In this document: piece after piece, positions 1-7,653 of the stretch
How the letters are laid out: every line of letters begins with the position of its first letter
Numbering within the stretch: the first letter of the stretch is position 1
Origin: Streptomyces sp. ADI95-17
Lineage (GTDB): Bacteria > Actinomycetota > Actinomycetes > Streptomycetales > Streptomycetaceae
Direction: 5' to 3'
Assembly: GCF_003846175.1 (NCBI RefSeq)
Contig: NZ_ML123048.1
Span: 85,618 to 135,753 of the forward strand
Length of the DNA: 50,136 nucleotides
Notes under the pieces: generated by a model
Seen by the model: only the letters and a program-made list of their open reading frames with translations
Told to the model about the DNA's origin: nothing
Databases searched by the model: none
Program-made: the position numbers and the translations under genes

Positions 1-2
1 CC

Positions 3-887
3 TACGCTCCCACCGCGCCCGCGGGCTACTCGCCGACCGCTCCGGTGGCCCCGGCCACCCCGCCGCCGGGCTTCGGTCCGCCCGTGGCGCAGCAGCCCAC
101 CCAGACGGCCCAGCCCTCGCCCGTCCCGCCCCAGCCCTCGTACCAGGTGCCCCATCCGTCCCAGGGACACGGGCCGGCCCAGGCGAACCCCCACGCGTAT
201 GCCCCGACCCAGATGCCGGCGCAGTCGCAGACGTACCCCGGCAGCCCCGTGCCCCAGGCGCCCCAGCGCCCGGAGGGTTCCGGCAAGCGGCGCGCGATCA
301 CCGCCATCGCCGCCGCGCTGGTCCTGGGTGTCGTGGCCGGCGGCACGCTGTACTTCCTGCTCAAGCACAACGGCAAGGAGGAGCAGGCGGGCGGCTCCAC
401 GAGCGGCAAGCGGACGAGCGGCACGACCGGGAACCACAACGGTGGCGAGGAGGCCGGCTCCAAGCCGAGCATCAAGCCCCAGGCGAAGCCCGTCGAATAC
501 AAGGGCATCAACCTGACCGCCGGCTACCACCTGACGCTCGGGGACGACGATGTCCGGCCCCAGCAGGGCGAGGACGGTGGGTACGAACTCTCCTACGACA
601 CCGGCGGATATCTCGACGCGGAGACCACGGGCGGCAGCCTGGTGCTGCTCGATCCCGGGCAGGAGGGCTCCCTGGAGGCCTGCCGCGCGGACACCCGGTT
701 CACCGAGACCATCTACCTCAACACGGTCTCCAAGGGCAGGCAGATCTGTGTCACGACGGGTACGGGACACATGGGCCTGGTGACGATCCAGGGGCTCTCG
801 GGCGAGGAGTCGCCCAGCAAGTACCTGACGCTGGACCTCACCGTATGGCGCAACGCCGCCGGCTCCGGCTCCAGTTCCGGCAGCTGA
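3..887 (+). CDS. Proline-rich single-pass membrane protein, 5' end outside the window
   Basis: The reading frame is open from the window edge, so the N-terminus is missing; 294 residues are visible. The first ~95 residues are rich in Pro, Gln, Ala and Tyr (low complexity). A basic stretch (GSGKRR) is followed by one hydrophobic segment, ITAIAAALVLGVVAGGTLYF, then a Gly/Ser/Thr/Lys linker and a ~150-residue C-terminal part rich in acidic residues, with two cysteines (EACRAD and RQICVTT) that could form a disulfide. This is the layout of a cytoplasmic proline-rich tail, one membrane helix and an extracytoplasmic domain. I do not recognise the C-terminal domain. A missing upstream domain (for example a zinc ribbon or kinase) cannot be excluded. 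The coding call is firm; the function is unknown. Confidence 0.8.
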   Translation, partial: YAPTAPAGYSPTAPVAPATPPPGFGPPVAQQPTQTAQPSPVPPQPSYQVPHPSQGHGPAQANPHAYAPTQMPAQSQTYPGSPVPQAPQRPEGSGKRRAITAIAAALVLGVVAGGTLYFLLKHNGKEEQAGGSTSGKRTSGTTGNHNGGEEAGSKPSIKPQAKPVEYKGINLTAGYHLTLGDDDVRPQQGEDGGYELSYDTGGYLDAETTGGSLVLLDPGQEGSLEACRADTRFTETIYLNTVSKGRQICVTTGTGHMGLVTIQGLSGEESPSKYLTLDLTVWRNAAGSGSSSGS

Positions 888-1013
888 GCCCTTCCGCCGT
901 CCGGCACATCGCCGTCGGCGCCTCCGGGTTTCTCCCGGTGGCAGGGCCGGCCGCCCCCGGGTCAGCATGGACCCATGTCGTTCGATCAGGGAGACCCCAT
1001 GCAGGGAGGCCTC

Positions 1014-1868
1014 ATGCCCACAGCTGTGCTCGGCGCGACCGGTGGTCAGGGTGGCGCGGTGGTCGCCGCCCTGCTGGAGGCGGGCCGTGCCGTACGGGCC
1101 GTGGTGCGTGATCCGGGCAGCGGGCGGGCCCGGGCGCTGGCGGCGGCCGGGGCGGAGGTCGTGCCGGGCGATCTGTTCGACGCGGCCTCGCTCGCCGAGG
1201 CCTTCCGGGGCGCGGAGGCCGCTTTCGCCGTCACCACCCCGTTCCAGGACGGTCTGGAGGCCGAGGTGGCTCAGGGGGCGGCCATCGTCCGGGCGGCCGC
1301 CGACGTCGCGCTCCCCCACCTGGTGCTGGCCTCGGTCGCCAGTGCGGACCGGGACACCGGTGTCCCGCACTTCGAGACCAAGGCCAGGACCGAGGAGTTG
1401 CTCGCCCGCTCGGGACTGCCGGCGACGGTGGTGGCACCGACGTACTTCTACGACAACGCCCTGGGCTCCCGGGAGGAGGTGGCCGCCGGCCGCCTCACCA
1501 TGCCGATGCCCGGCGACACTCCCCTCCAGCAGGTGGCGCGGCAGGACCTGGGGCGGGTCGTGGCCGCGGTCGTCGCCGATCCGGACCGATGGACCGGGCA
1601 GCGGGTCGAGGTGGCGGGCGACGATCCCACACCGGTCCGGATGGCCGAGGAGATCGGGCGGGCCGCAGGTGGCACGGTCGCGTTCCGCCGGTCCTCGCTG
1701 GAGGAGCTGCGCACCGCCAACCCCGATATGTTCGCCATGTACAGCTTCTTCGCGAACGGCGGCTACCAGGTGGACATGGCAGCGCTGCGGACGCAGTTAC
1801 CCGCCGTCCCCTGGACCTCCTACGCCACATGGGCGCAGGCCCAGGACTGGCCGCAGCCGCGCGGCTGA
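1014..1868 (+). CDS. NmrA-like NAD(P)-binding atypical SDR protein
   Basis: About 284 residues. The N-terminus has the Rossmann motif GATGGQGG directly after the first strand (MPTAVLG), followed by RAVVRDP, typical of NADP-binding NmrA/HSCARG-type proteins. The catalytic YxxxK of classical SDRs is not evident, as usual for NmrA-like members, which act as redox sensors or quinone/isoflavone-type reductases. I chose the ATG at 1014 because GGGAGG lies 5 bases upstream and the Rossmann strand then starts at residue 2; ATGs at 975 and 999 are in frame and would add 13 or 5 residues. It is convergent with the PTM operon end (25 bases apart) and probably unrelated to it. Substrate unknown. Confidence 0.88.
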   Translation: MPTAVLGATGGQGGAVVAALLEAGRAVRAVVRDPGSGRARALAAAGAEVVPGDLFDAASLAEAFRGAEAAFAVTTPFQDGLEAEVAQGAAIVRAAADVALPHLVLASVASADRDTGVPHFETKARTEELLARSGLPATVVAPTYFYDNALGSREEVAAGRLTMPMPGDTPLQQVARQDLGRVVAAVVADPDRWTGQRVEVAGDDPTPVRMAEEIGRAAGGTVAFRRSSLEELRTANPDMFAMYSFFANGGYQVDMAALRTQLPAVPWTSYATWAQAQDWPQPRG

Positions 1869-1892
1869 CCCCCGAACCGCGGGCGGGCTCCG

Positions 1893-3095
1893 CTACCAGG
1901 TGACGGCGATCCGCCGCGGGCTGCGGGAGGTGGTGCCCAGGTGCCATTCGACCTCTTCGGCGGGCTGGGCCAGGCGCAGGCCGGGAAGGCGTGCGGCGAG
2001 CCGGTGCAGGGCCAGTTGGAGTTCCAGCCTCGCCAGCCAGGCGCCCAGGCAGTAGTGTGCGCCCGCCCCGAACGCCAGGGTGGGCGCCGCCAGAGGTGCG
2101 AAGAGTTCGTCCAGCGGCCGGGGCGGAAACACCTCGGGGTCGCGGTTGGCCGCGCCGCAGTCGGCGAGCACCACCGAGCCCGCCGGGATCGTCACGCCGC
2201 CGACCTCCGTGTCGGTGGCGGCGTAACGTGCGGTCCCCCGGTCGTCGCCGAGCGGAATCAGGTGCAACAGGCGGTCCGCCAGTGCGCCGGCGGCAGCTTC
2301 GTCCGCCCCGAGACGGGGCCAGACCTCCGGTCGCTCGCCGAGCAGATAGAGCAGCGAATTGCTGAGCATCGTCATCGTGCTGTCATGGCCACCCACGACC
2401 AACCCGCATACGAAGTCGACGAGTTGCCCCTCGGGGATGCCTCCCTCCTCGTCCGCCGTCCGGACCAGCGCGCTGGGCAGATCGTCGCCCGGCGCCCGGC
2501 GCCGCCCGGCCAGCAGTTCGGCTCCGAATTCGGCGAACTCCGCCAGCACGGACGCCATTTCCTCCTCGGGGTGGGAACCGTCGGAGAAGGCGTACTGGCT
2601 CCAGTGACGCAGCCGCTCCTGGGCCTCGGTGTCCAGGCCCATCAGTCTGCTGATCACGGCGACCGGGAGCGGGAGGGTGAAGCCGGCCACCAGGTCCGCC
2701 GGGCGTGCGCAGTCCGCGAGTTCGTCCAGGCACTGTTCGACGATCTTGGCGATCCAGGGCTGCCAGCGGGCGACGGCCCTGGGCGTGAACGCGCGCCGCA
2801 TGGTGCGGCGCAGACGCAGATGGTCCTCGCCGTCCTGGTTGAAGATCAGGTCGAGGCTGCTCACCAGGCCGGATTCGCCCGACAGGGACGGGGAATCCGG
2901 CGCGTGGAGCCCGGCGCGCCCGAACCGGCTGTCGGTCAGGACCATGCGCACATCGGCGTAACGGCTCACCAGCCAGGCCGCCGTCCCGTCGGGTAAGGCG
3001 ATGGGCCTGGGCGGGCCGGGTGGCTCGAAGTCCAGCCGGTGCAGCGGTGGCAGGGGCGGCCCGGGACGGACGTGGGCATCGGCAGGGCAGGACAC
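1893..3095 (-). CDS. ftdF: Cytochrome P450, last gene of the PTM operon; ExxR motif not conserved
   Basis: 400 residues, normal for a soluble bacterial P450. The heme loop FGAGAHYCLG is intact with its cysteine ligand, and the I-helix reads VVGGHDST, keeping the acid of the oxygen-activation groove. The K-helix is unusual: where relatives have VEELLRFIPLG this protein has ADRLLHLIPLG, so the Glu and Arg of ExxR are Arg and His; the partner Arg of the later PDRF stretch also seems lost (FPPRPLDELF). It starts with GTG at 3095, with GGAGG just upstream, 78 bases after the MDR gene and in the same direction. In frontalamide-type clusters the terminal P450 makes a late oxidation of the macrolactam; that role is inferred from position. 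It could be fully active, since some Streptomyces P450s (CYP157) lack ExxR. Confidence 0.88.
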   Translation of the reverse strand: MSCPADAHVRPGPPLPPLHRLDFEPPGPPRPIALPDGTAAWLVSRYADVRMVLTDSRFGRAGLHAPDSPSLSGESGLVSSLDLIFNQDGEDHLRLRRTMRRAFTPRAVARWQPWIAKIVEQCLDELADCARPADLVAGFTLPLPVAVISRLMGLDTEAQERLRHWSQYAFSDGSHPEEEMASVLAEFAEFGAELLAGRRRAPGDDLPSALVRTADEEGGIPEGQLVDFVCGLVVGGHDSTMTMLSNSLLYLLGERPEVWPRLGADEAAAGALADRLLHLIPLGDDRGTARYAATDTEVGGVTIPAGSVVLADCGAANRDPEVFPPRPLDELFAPLAAPTLAFGAGAHYCLGAWLARLELQLALHRLAARLPGLRLAQPAEEVEWHLGTTSRSPRRIAVTW

Positions 3096-3173
3096 GGGGC
3101 CTCCAGGCTTGCACGGGTGCGGCGAACTGCTGTGCTCGGGCGGGTGGTTACGGATGGCGCGCGGGACCGGTGG

Positions 3174-4229
3174 TCAGAGTTCGACCAGTACCTTGCCGCG
3201 GTTGGCCCCGGGATCCCGGTACAGGCTCCGGTAGGCGTCCGGGATGTTCTCGAAGCCCTGGTGGAGGGTGTGTCCACAGCGCACCTCGCCTCGTCGGACC
3301 AGGCCGCCGAGCTCGTCGTGGAGCGCGCGCCAGTTCTGTTCGGTGAACCATTCCAGCGAGAAGATGCCCCGGATGTGGGCCCGCGGGAACATGATGTAGG
3401 GCAGCAGCCGCGGTCCCGTGAAGTCGCGGCCCACCTGGGTGGCCCACTGCCAGCACACGGCCACCTGGCTCCCGATATTGAGCATGGAGAACACGGCGTC
3501 GGTGACGGTGCCGCCCAGATTGTCGAAGTACTTGTCGACGCCGTCCGGCGCGGCCCACAGCAGCGCGTCCCGCACGGCCTCGCTGTTGTCACCGTGGCGG
3601 TAGACGACGACCGCGTCGAATCCCAGCTCGTCGAGGTAGTCCGCCTTCTCCGGCGTCGACGTGGTGCCCACCACGCGGGCACCCGCGAGCTTGGCCATCT
3701 GGCCGACCAGTGAGCCGACGGAGCCGGAGGCGCCGCTGATCACGACGGTGTCCCCGGGGCGGATCGACATGAACTTGGTCAGGGTGCCCCAGGCGGTCAT
3801 GCCGGGGCCGCCCATGACGCCGAGTGCGGTGTGGAGCGGCAGCGCCTCGTCGTACCAGTCGGGGTCCAGGCGGCGGAACGCCGGGAAGACCATCGGGAAC
3901 GTGCCGGTCTGCCAGGGGGTGGCCGCGCCGTTGCTGACGAGATGGGTGCGCCAGCCGCCGAACCCCTGCACCAGGTCACCGGGGCGGTGCGCGGCGAGCG
4001 GCCCCGCCTCCAGCACTTCCATGATCGAGTCGGCGCCCATGTGCCCACCGAGCGGGGTGTCCAGCGCGATGCCCTGGAGGTAGGGGTCCACCGATACGTA
4101 GCGCGTCCTCAGCAGCATCTCGTCCGGGGCGAGTTCGGTGTCGATCTCCTCCTCGACCTGTCCGTAGACCCGCTCGACATCGGGGACACCCTCGATGTGC
4201 TCGCGCACCACCCATTTGCTGGCTCTCAT
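3174..4229 (-). CDS. ftdE: Zinc-independent MDR-family NADP-dependent oxidoreductase, PTM ring-forming reductase
   Basis: 351 residues, the length of the leukotriene B4 12-hydroxydehydrogenase / prostaglandin reductase branch of the MDR superfamily. Visible features are the substrate-domain signature RYVSVDPYLQG near residue 45, GGPGMTAWGTL near 140, and the nucleotide-binding loop SGASGSVGSLVGQ near 165. The catalytic-zinc Cys/His set of alcohol dehydrogenases is absent. The start overlaps the stop of the preceding FAD oxidoreductase by 4 bases (ATGA), implying coupled translation. In PTM pathways the enzyme at this position (often annotated alcohol dehydrogenase; IkaC in ikarugamycin) closes a further carbocycle by reductive cyclisation. 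The function is assigned by family and gene order, not by direct evidence. Confidence 0.92.
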   Translation of the reverse strand: MRASKWVVREHIEGVPDVERVYGQVEEEIDTELAPDEMLLRTRYVSVDPYLQGIALDTPLGGHMGADSIMEVLEAGPLAAHRPGDLVQGFGGWRTHLVSNGAATPWQTGTFPMVFPAFRRLDPDWYDEALPLHTALGVMGGPGMTAWGTLTKFMSIRPGDTVVISGASGSVGSLVGQMAKLAGARVVGTTSTPEKADYLDELGFDAVVVYRHGDNSEAVRDALLWAAPDGVDKYFDNLGGTVTDAVFSMLNIGSQVAVCWQWATQVGRDFTGPRLLPYIMFPRAHIRGIFSLEWFTEQNWRALHDELGGLVRRGEVRCGHTLHQGFENIPDAYRSLYRDPGANRGKVLVEL

Positions 4230-5974
4230 CGCGCTGCCTCACTCTCGACGGGGGCCGGGCGGCCCTCCGGGACGGGCCGCGGCACCGGCCGGGGCCCTAC
4301 CTCGATGACCCGATGGGTCGGTGACGGGCCGCTCTCGTCGATGGACGCGGTGAACGCGCGGCCGTCGTCGCGGCAGATGAACTGCATGACATGCCGGCCC
4401 GCCGCCGCAGCGCGGATCAGGCCGCCGGTGGTCGCCCACACACCGGACTGGTAGAAGTTCCGCAGCCCCGGCAGACCCGGGCCGTGCCGTTTGATGAGCT
4501 TCTCCAGCGTCTCCCCGCTCTCCACGAACGGCTGCCACCCGAGCACGGTCCCGTCGTAGTTGCCCGTGTAGCGGACCTGGGTGAGCGGGCTGGACACGTC
4601 TCGGACGGCGATCGCGTCGGCGATGCCGGGGTGCTGCCGTTCCAGGAACGCGACGAGCGTCTCGCGGGCCCGGCGCTTGGCCGCGTAGTACCCGCGGCCG
4701 TGGCGTACCGGAAGCGTGTGCAGTTCCTGCCCGCCCCGGCTGCGGGTGGCCTGTTCCGGTCCTTCGTCCAGGGCCCGCCAGGGAGCGATGTCGCAGAAGT
4801 AGGTGACGTACGCGACGCTCGTCCCGGGCGGGGAGAGTTCGGGGTAGTGCCGGCTGCGGAACTGGACGTTGACGCTGGGGTGCCGGATGCCGGTCAGTCC
4901 GGCCGCTTCCGACTCGTCGAGCAGATAGGTGGTGCAGGGGTCGGCGTCGGGGAAGTCGCGGCGCAGGCCGAGGAAGAGCGTGAAGTAGCCGGGGAACACC
5001 ATGCCCGGTTCCCGGATGGTGCGGGTGTAGAGACGCCGGTACTCCTCGTTGAGGTATCGGCCTTTCAGCAGATCCATCATGGTGGTGCGTCCGTCGCAGG
5101 CCGAGACGACGATGTCGGCGCGCAGCTCGCGTCCGTCGCTGAGCCGCACCCCGACCGCGCGGTCGTCCTCGACGAGTACTTCCTCGACCTTGGCGTTGTA
5201 GGTCACTTCGCCGCCGAGCTTGCGGTAGCGCCGCTCGATCGACTCGGCGAGCCCGAGCGAACCCCCTTCCGGGACGCCCGCGGACAGGTTGGCGTGCGAG
5301 GCGAGCTGGAAGTGGAACGGCAGTACGGGGAAGGCCGGATGCTTCTCGTAGAGGATGAAGTTGAACGCCTCGCGCAGCAGCGGGTCCTTGAACCTCGCCG
5401 AGTAGTCGGTCATGAGTACGCCGATGGATTTGCGTACGACGTTGAAGTACGGGACGAAGGAGGCCAGCATGCGCCAGCGTTCCGTCACCGGCATCAGTCC
5501 GACCGGTCTGAGGAAGGGATAGACGGCGAGGGCTTTGCGGAAGGCGCGCAGTTGCTTGCAGAAGTCCCTGATCAGGGCCGCGTCGGCGGGCGAGAGCTCC
5601 GTCAGGTGGGCCTGGAGGCGGTCGGGGTCGGAGTAGAAGTACACGGCCCGGCCGCACCGGCCGCGTACGACGTTGAACACGTCGAAGTGCCGGATCTCCT
5701 TCCCCTGCAGCGCACCGAGCTCCAGCCAGATCTGGTGCATCTCGTTGCCGGGGCCGCTGCCCAGCAGCCAGCTGACGCAGGGGTCCAGTCTGAAGTCGCC
5801 GCGGTCCCAGGCCGTGCAGCAGCCGCCGGGCAGTTCATGCATCTCCAGGACATGGGTCCTATAGCCGTTCATCCGGGCGTAGCACCCGGTGGACAGACCG
5901 CCCAGCCCTGCGCCGATGATGATCATCGACTCTCGTTCGGAACGCGGCATGAACCTGTTCTCCTCGGTACTCAT
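4226..5974 (-). CDS. ftdD: FAD-dependent CrtI/phytoene-desaturase-like oxidoreductase, second of the PTM pair
   Basis: 582 residues. Residues ~17-50 carry the FAD dinucleotide fold, IIGAGLGGLSTGCYARMNG, followed by LPGGCCTAWDRG, which mirrors the CrtI family signature. The C-terminal part contains NFYQSGVWATTGGLIRAAAA, the second flavin-contacting region of this family. It is clearly paralogous to the neighbouring upstream gene, with a shared GGCCTAW motif, shared domain order and a similar C-terminus. Both ends overlap neighbours by 4 bases (ATGA), so it is translationally coupled on both sides. In PTM biosynthesis such flavoenzymes reductively close the first five-membered rings of the polyene tetramate. 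The order ftdC then ftdD follows the frontalamide cluster. Confidence 0.92.
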   Translation of the reverse strand: MSTEENRFMPRSERESMIIIGAGLGGLSTGCYARMNGYRTHVLEMHELPGGCCTAWDRGDFRLDPCVSWLLGSGPGNEMHQIWLELGALQGKEIRHFDVFNVVRGRCGRAVYFYSDPDRLQAHLTELSPADAALIRDFCKQLRAFRKALAVYPFLRPVGLMPVTERWRMLASFVPYFNVVRKSIGVLMTDYSARFKDPLLREAFNFILYEKHPAFPVLPFHFQLASHANLSAGVPEGGSLGLAESIERRYRKLGGEVTYNAKVEEVLVEDDRAVGVRLSDGRELRADIVVSACDGRTTMMDLLKGRYLNEEYRRLYTRTIREPGMVFPGYFTLFLGLRRDFPDADPCTTYLLDESEAAGLTGIRHPSVNVQFRSRHYPELSPPGTSVAYVTYFCDIAPWRALDEGPEQATRSRGGQELHTLPVRHGRGYYAAKRRARETLVAFLERQHPGIADAIAVRDVSSPLTQVRYTGNYDGTVLGWQPFVESGETLEKLIKRHGPGLPGLRNFYQSGVWATTGGLIRAAAAGRHVMQFICRDDGRAFTASIDESGPSPTHRVIEVGPRPVPRPVPEGRPAPVESEAAR

Positions 5975-7653
5975 GTGCGGGTGTCACCACGCATGGACCA
6001 GTTGTCGAGCTGGGGAAGCCGGCCCAGCTTTCCCGGATGCCAGGGTTCGGCGCCCCGGCTCTCGGACGCCGTGAACCCGCGCCCGAGCTCGTCGCAGAGG
6101 TACTGGACGACAAAGCGTCCGGTGGACGCGGCGCGGATCAGGCCGCCCATGCCGACCCACTGCCCGGCCATCGAGAATCCGCGCAGGCCCGGCAGGCGCA
6201 TGCGGTCCTTGCCGACCAGCTTGGCCGCGATGTCGTCGGCCTCGGAGAACGCCTTCCACGCCAGGATGGAACCGTCGTGGTTGCCGGTGTAGCGCCGGGT
6301 CGTCGCCGGGGAGGCGACATCGACCAGTTCGATGCGCTCGCCCAGACCGGGCAGCCGTCGTTCCAGGAACCCCCGGACGAAGTCGGCCACTTGACGCTTC
6401 TTCTCCCGGTATTCCTTGCGGTCGACGGCGCGCAGTTCCTTCCAGTACGCGAAGTCGCTGAAGTAGGTGCAGTGGATGACCGATCTTCCGGGCGGGGCGA
6501 ATCCGTCCGAGTAGTCGGAGCGCATCTGCACCACCACGCTGCTCTGCAGGGCGCCGGGCAGTTGCTCGGCGTCCTGCGGGGCGAGCAGGTAGGTGGTGCT
6601 GTGGGCCCGGTCGGCGCCCAGCTCGCCCCGGATGCCGACGAAGGCGGAGACCACCGCGGGGAACAGGGTGCCGGGGCGGTTCAGCAGTTCGTCGTAGAGC
6701 TTGTCGATCCGCGGTCCGGTGTACCGGCCCTGCAGCAGGCCGTGGATCGTGGTGTGGCCGTCACAGGCGGAGACGACGTGGTCGGCGTAGTACCGCTTGC
6801 CGTTGCGCAGTTCGATCCCGATGGCGCGCCCGTCCTCGACCAGGATCCGTTCGGCCCGGGCCCGGTAGCTGATCTCGCCGCCGAGCCCGGTGTAGCGTTC
6901 CTCGATCGACCGGGCCAGGCCGAGCGAACCTCCTTGCGGGAACCCTGCGTTCTGATGGTGGGCTCCCGCCATGTTGAACAGGTACGGGAGGAGCGGGAAG
7001 CCCTCCGGGTCCTGGAAGAAGATGTTGCGGAACGCCCTGCGGAGCAACGGGTCCTGGAACCGGTCGGCGAACTCGTGCATCGGCGTGGCCGCCGTGCGCC
7101 AGAACAGCCGGAACGCGGGCAGGACGGTGCGCAGCAGCGCCGCTCTCTCCCGTACGGTGCGCAGCGCCGGAGCGGTCAGGAACGGATACAGCTCGATGTC
7201 GGTGAACCGGCGCAGATCGCGGCAGAAGGAGCGGATCAGCCGGGCGTCGTCGGGCGAGATGCCCAGCAGGTGCTGTTCCAGCCGGTCCGGGTCGTTGTAG
7301 AAGGTCACCGACCGGCCGGCCTCGTCGACGACCCGGTTGAACATGTCGAAGTTGGTGATGGTCTTGCCGTCGAGCGCGCCCAGTTCGCGCCACACCTGGT
7401 TGGCTTCGTTGCCGATGGCCGTGCCGATCAGCCATTCGATGCAGTAGTCGAAGATGTAGCCGTCGCGCGACCAGGCCGTGCAGCAGCCGCCGGGCAGCAC
7501 GTGCTTTTCGAAGATGCGCGAGCGCATCCCGTTCATCTGCGCGTAGCACCCGGTGGACATTCCCGCGACGCCTGCGCCGATCACGATGACCCGGGGGCCG
7601 CCGTCCTTCTCCCGGCCGGGGACGCTCCACTCGTCCTCCGCCTCATCGGACAT
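5971..7653 (-). CDS. ftdC: FAD-dependent CrtI/phytoene-desaturase-like oxidoreductase, first of the PTM pair
   Basis: 560 residues. The FAD motif VIGAGVAGMSTGCYAQMNG begins near residue 20 and is followed by LPGGCCTAWSRDG; a second flavin region, GQWVGMGGLIRAAS, lies near the C-terminus. A longer frame runs upstream inside the PKS-NRPS gene, but the start is placed at the ATG at 7653, just ahead of the Rossmann fold; it lies 11 bases inside the end of the PKS-NRPS gene (ATGTCCGATGA contains this start and that stop). Such an overlap suggests coupled translation and fixed stoichiometry with the synthetase. By comparison with characterised PTM pathways this enzyme or its paralogue makes the first reductive cyclisation. 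Which of the two acts first cannot be told from sequence alone. Confidence 0.92.
   Translation of the reverse strand: MSDEAEDEWSVPGREKDGGPRVIVIGAGVAGMSTGCYAQMNGMRSRIFEKHVLPGGCCTAWSRDGYIFDYCIEWLIGTAIGNEANQVWRELGALDGKTITNFDMFNRVVDEAGRSVTFYNDPDRLEQHLLGISPDDARLIRSFCRDLRRFTDIELYPFLTAPALRTVRERAALLRTVLPAFRLFWRTAATPMHEFADRFQDPLLRRAFRNIFFQDPEGFPLLPYLFNMAGAHHQNAGFPQGGSLGLARSIEERYTGLGGEISYRARAERILVEDGRAIGIELRNGKRYYADHVVSACDGHTTIHGLLQGRYTGPRIDKLYDELLNRPGTLFPAVVSAFVGIRGELGADRAHSTTYLLAPQDAEQLPGALQSSVVVQMRSDYSDGFAPPGRSVIHCTYFSDFAYWKELRAVDRKEYREKKRQVADFVRGFLERRLPGLGERIELVDVASPATTRRYTGNHDGSILAWKAFSEADDIAAKLVGKDRMRLPGLRGFSMAGQWVGMGGLIRAASTGRFVVQYLCDELGRGFTASESRGAEPWHPGKLGRLPQLDNWSMRGDTRT

Noticed and set aside
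1852..1865. Palindrome CAGCCGCGCGGCTG at the end of the NmrA-like gene as a terminator
   Set aside because: It has no loop and is entirely GC-rich coding sequence; a stable hairpin terminator is not supported.
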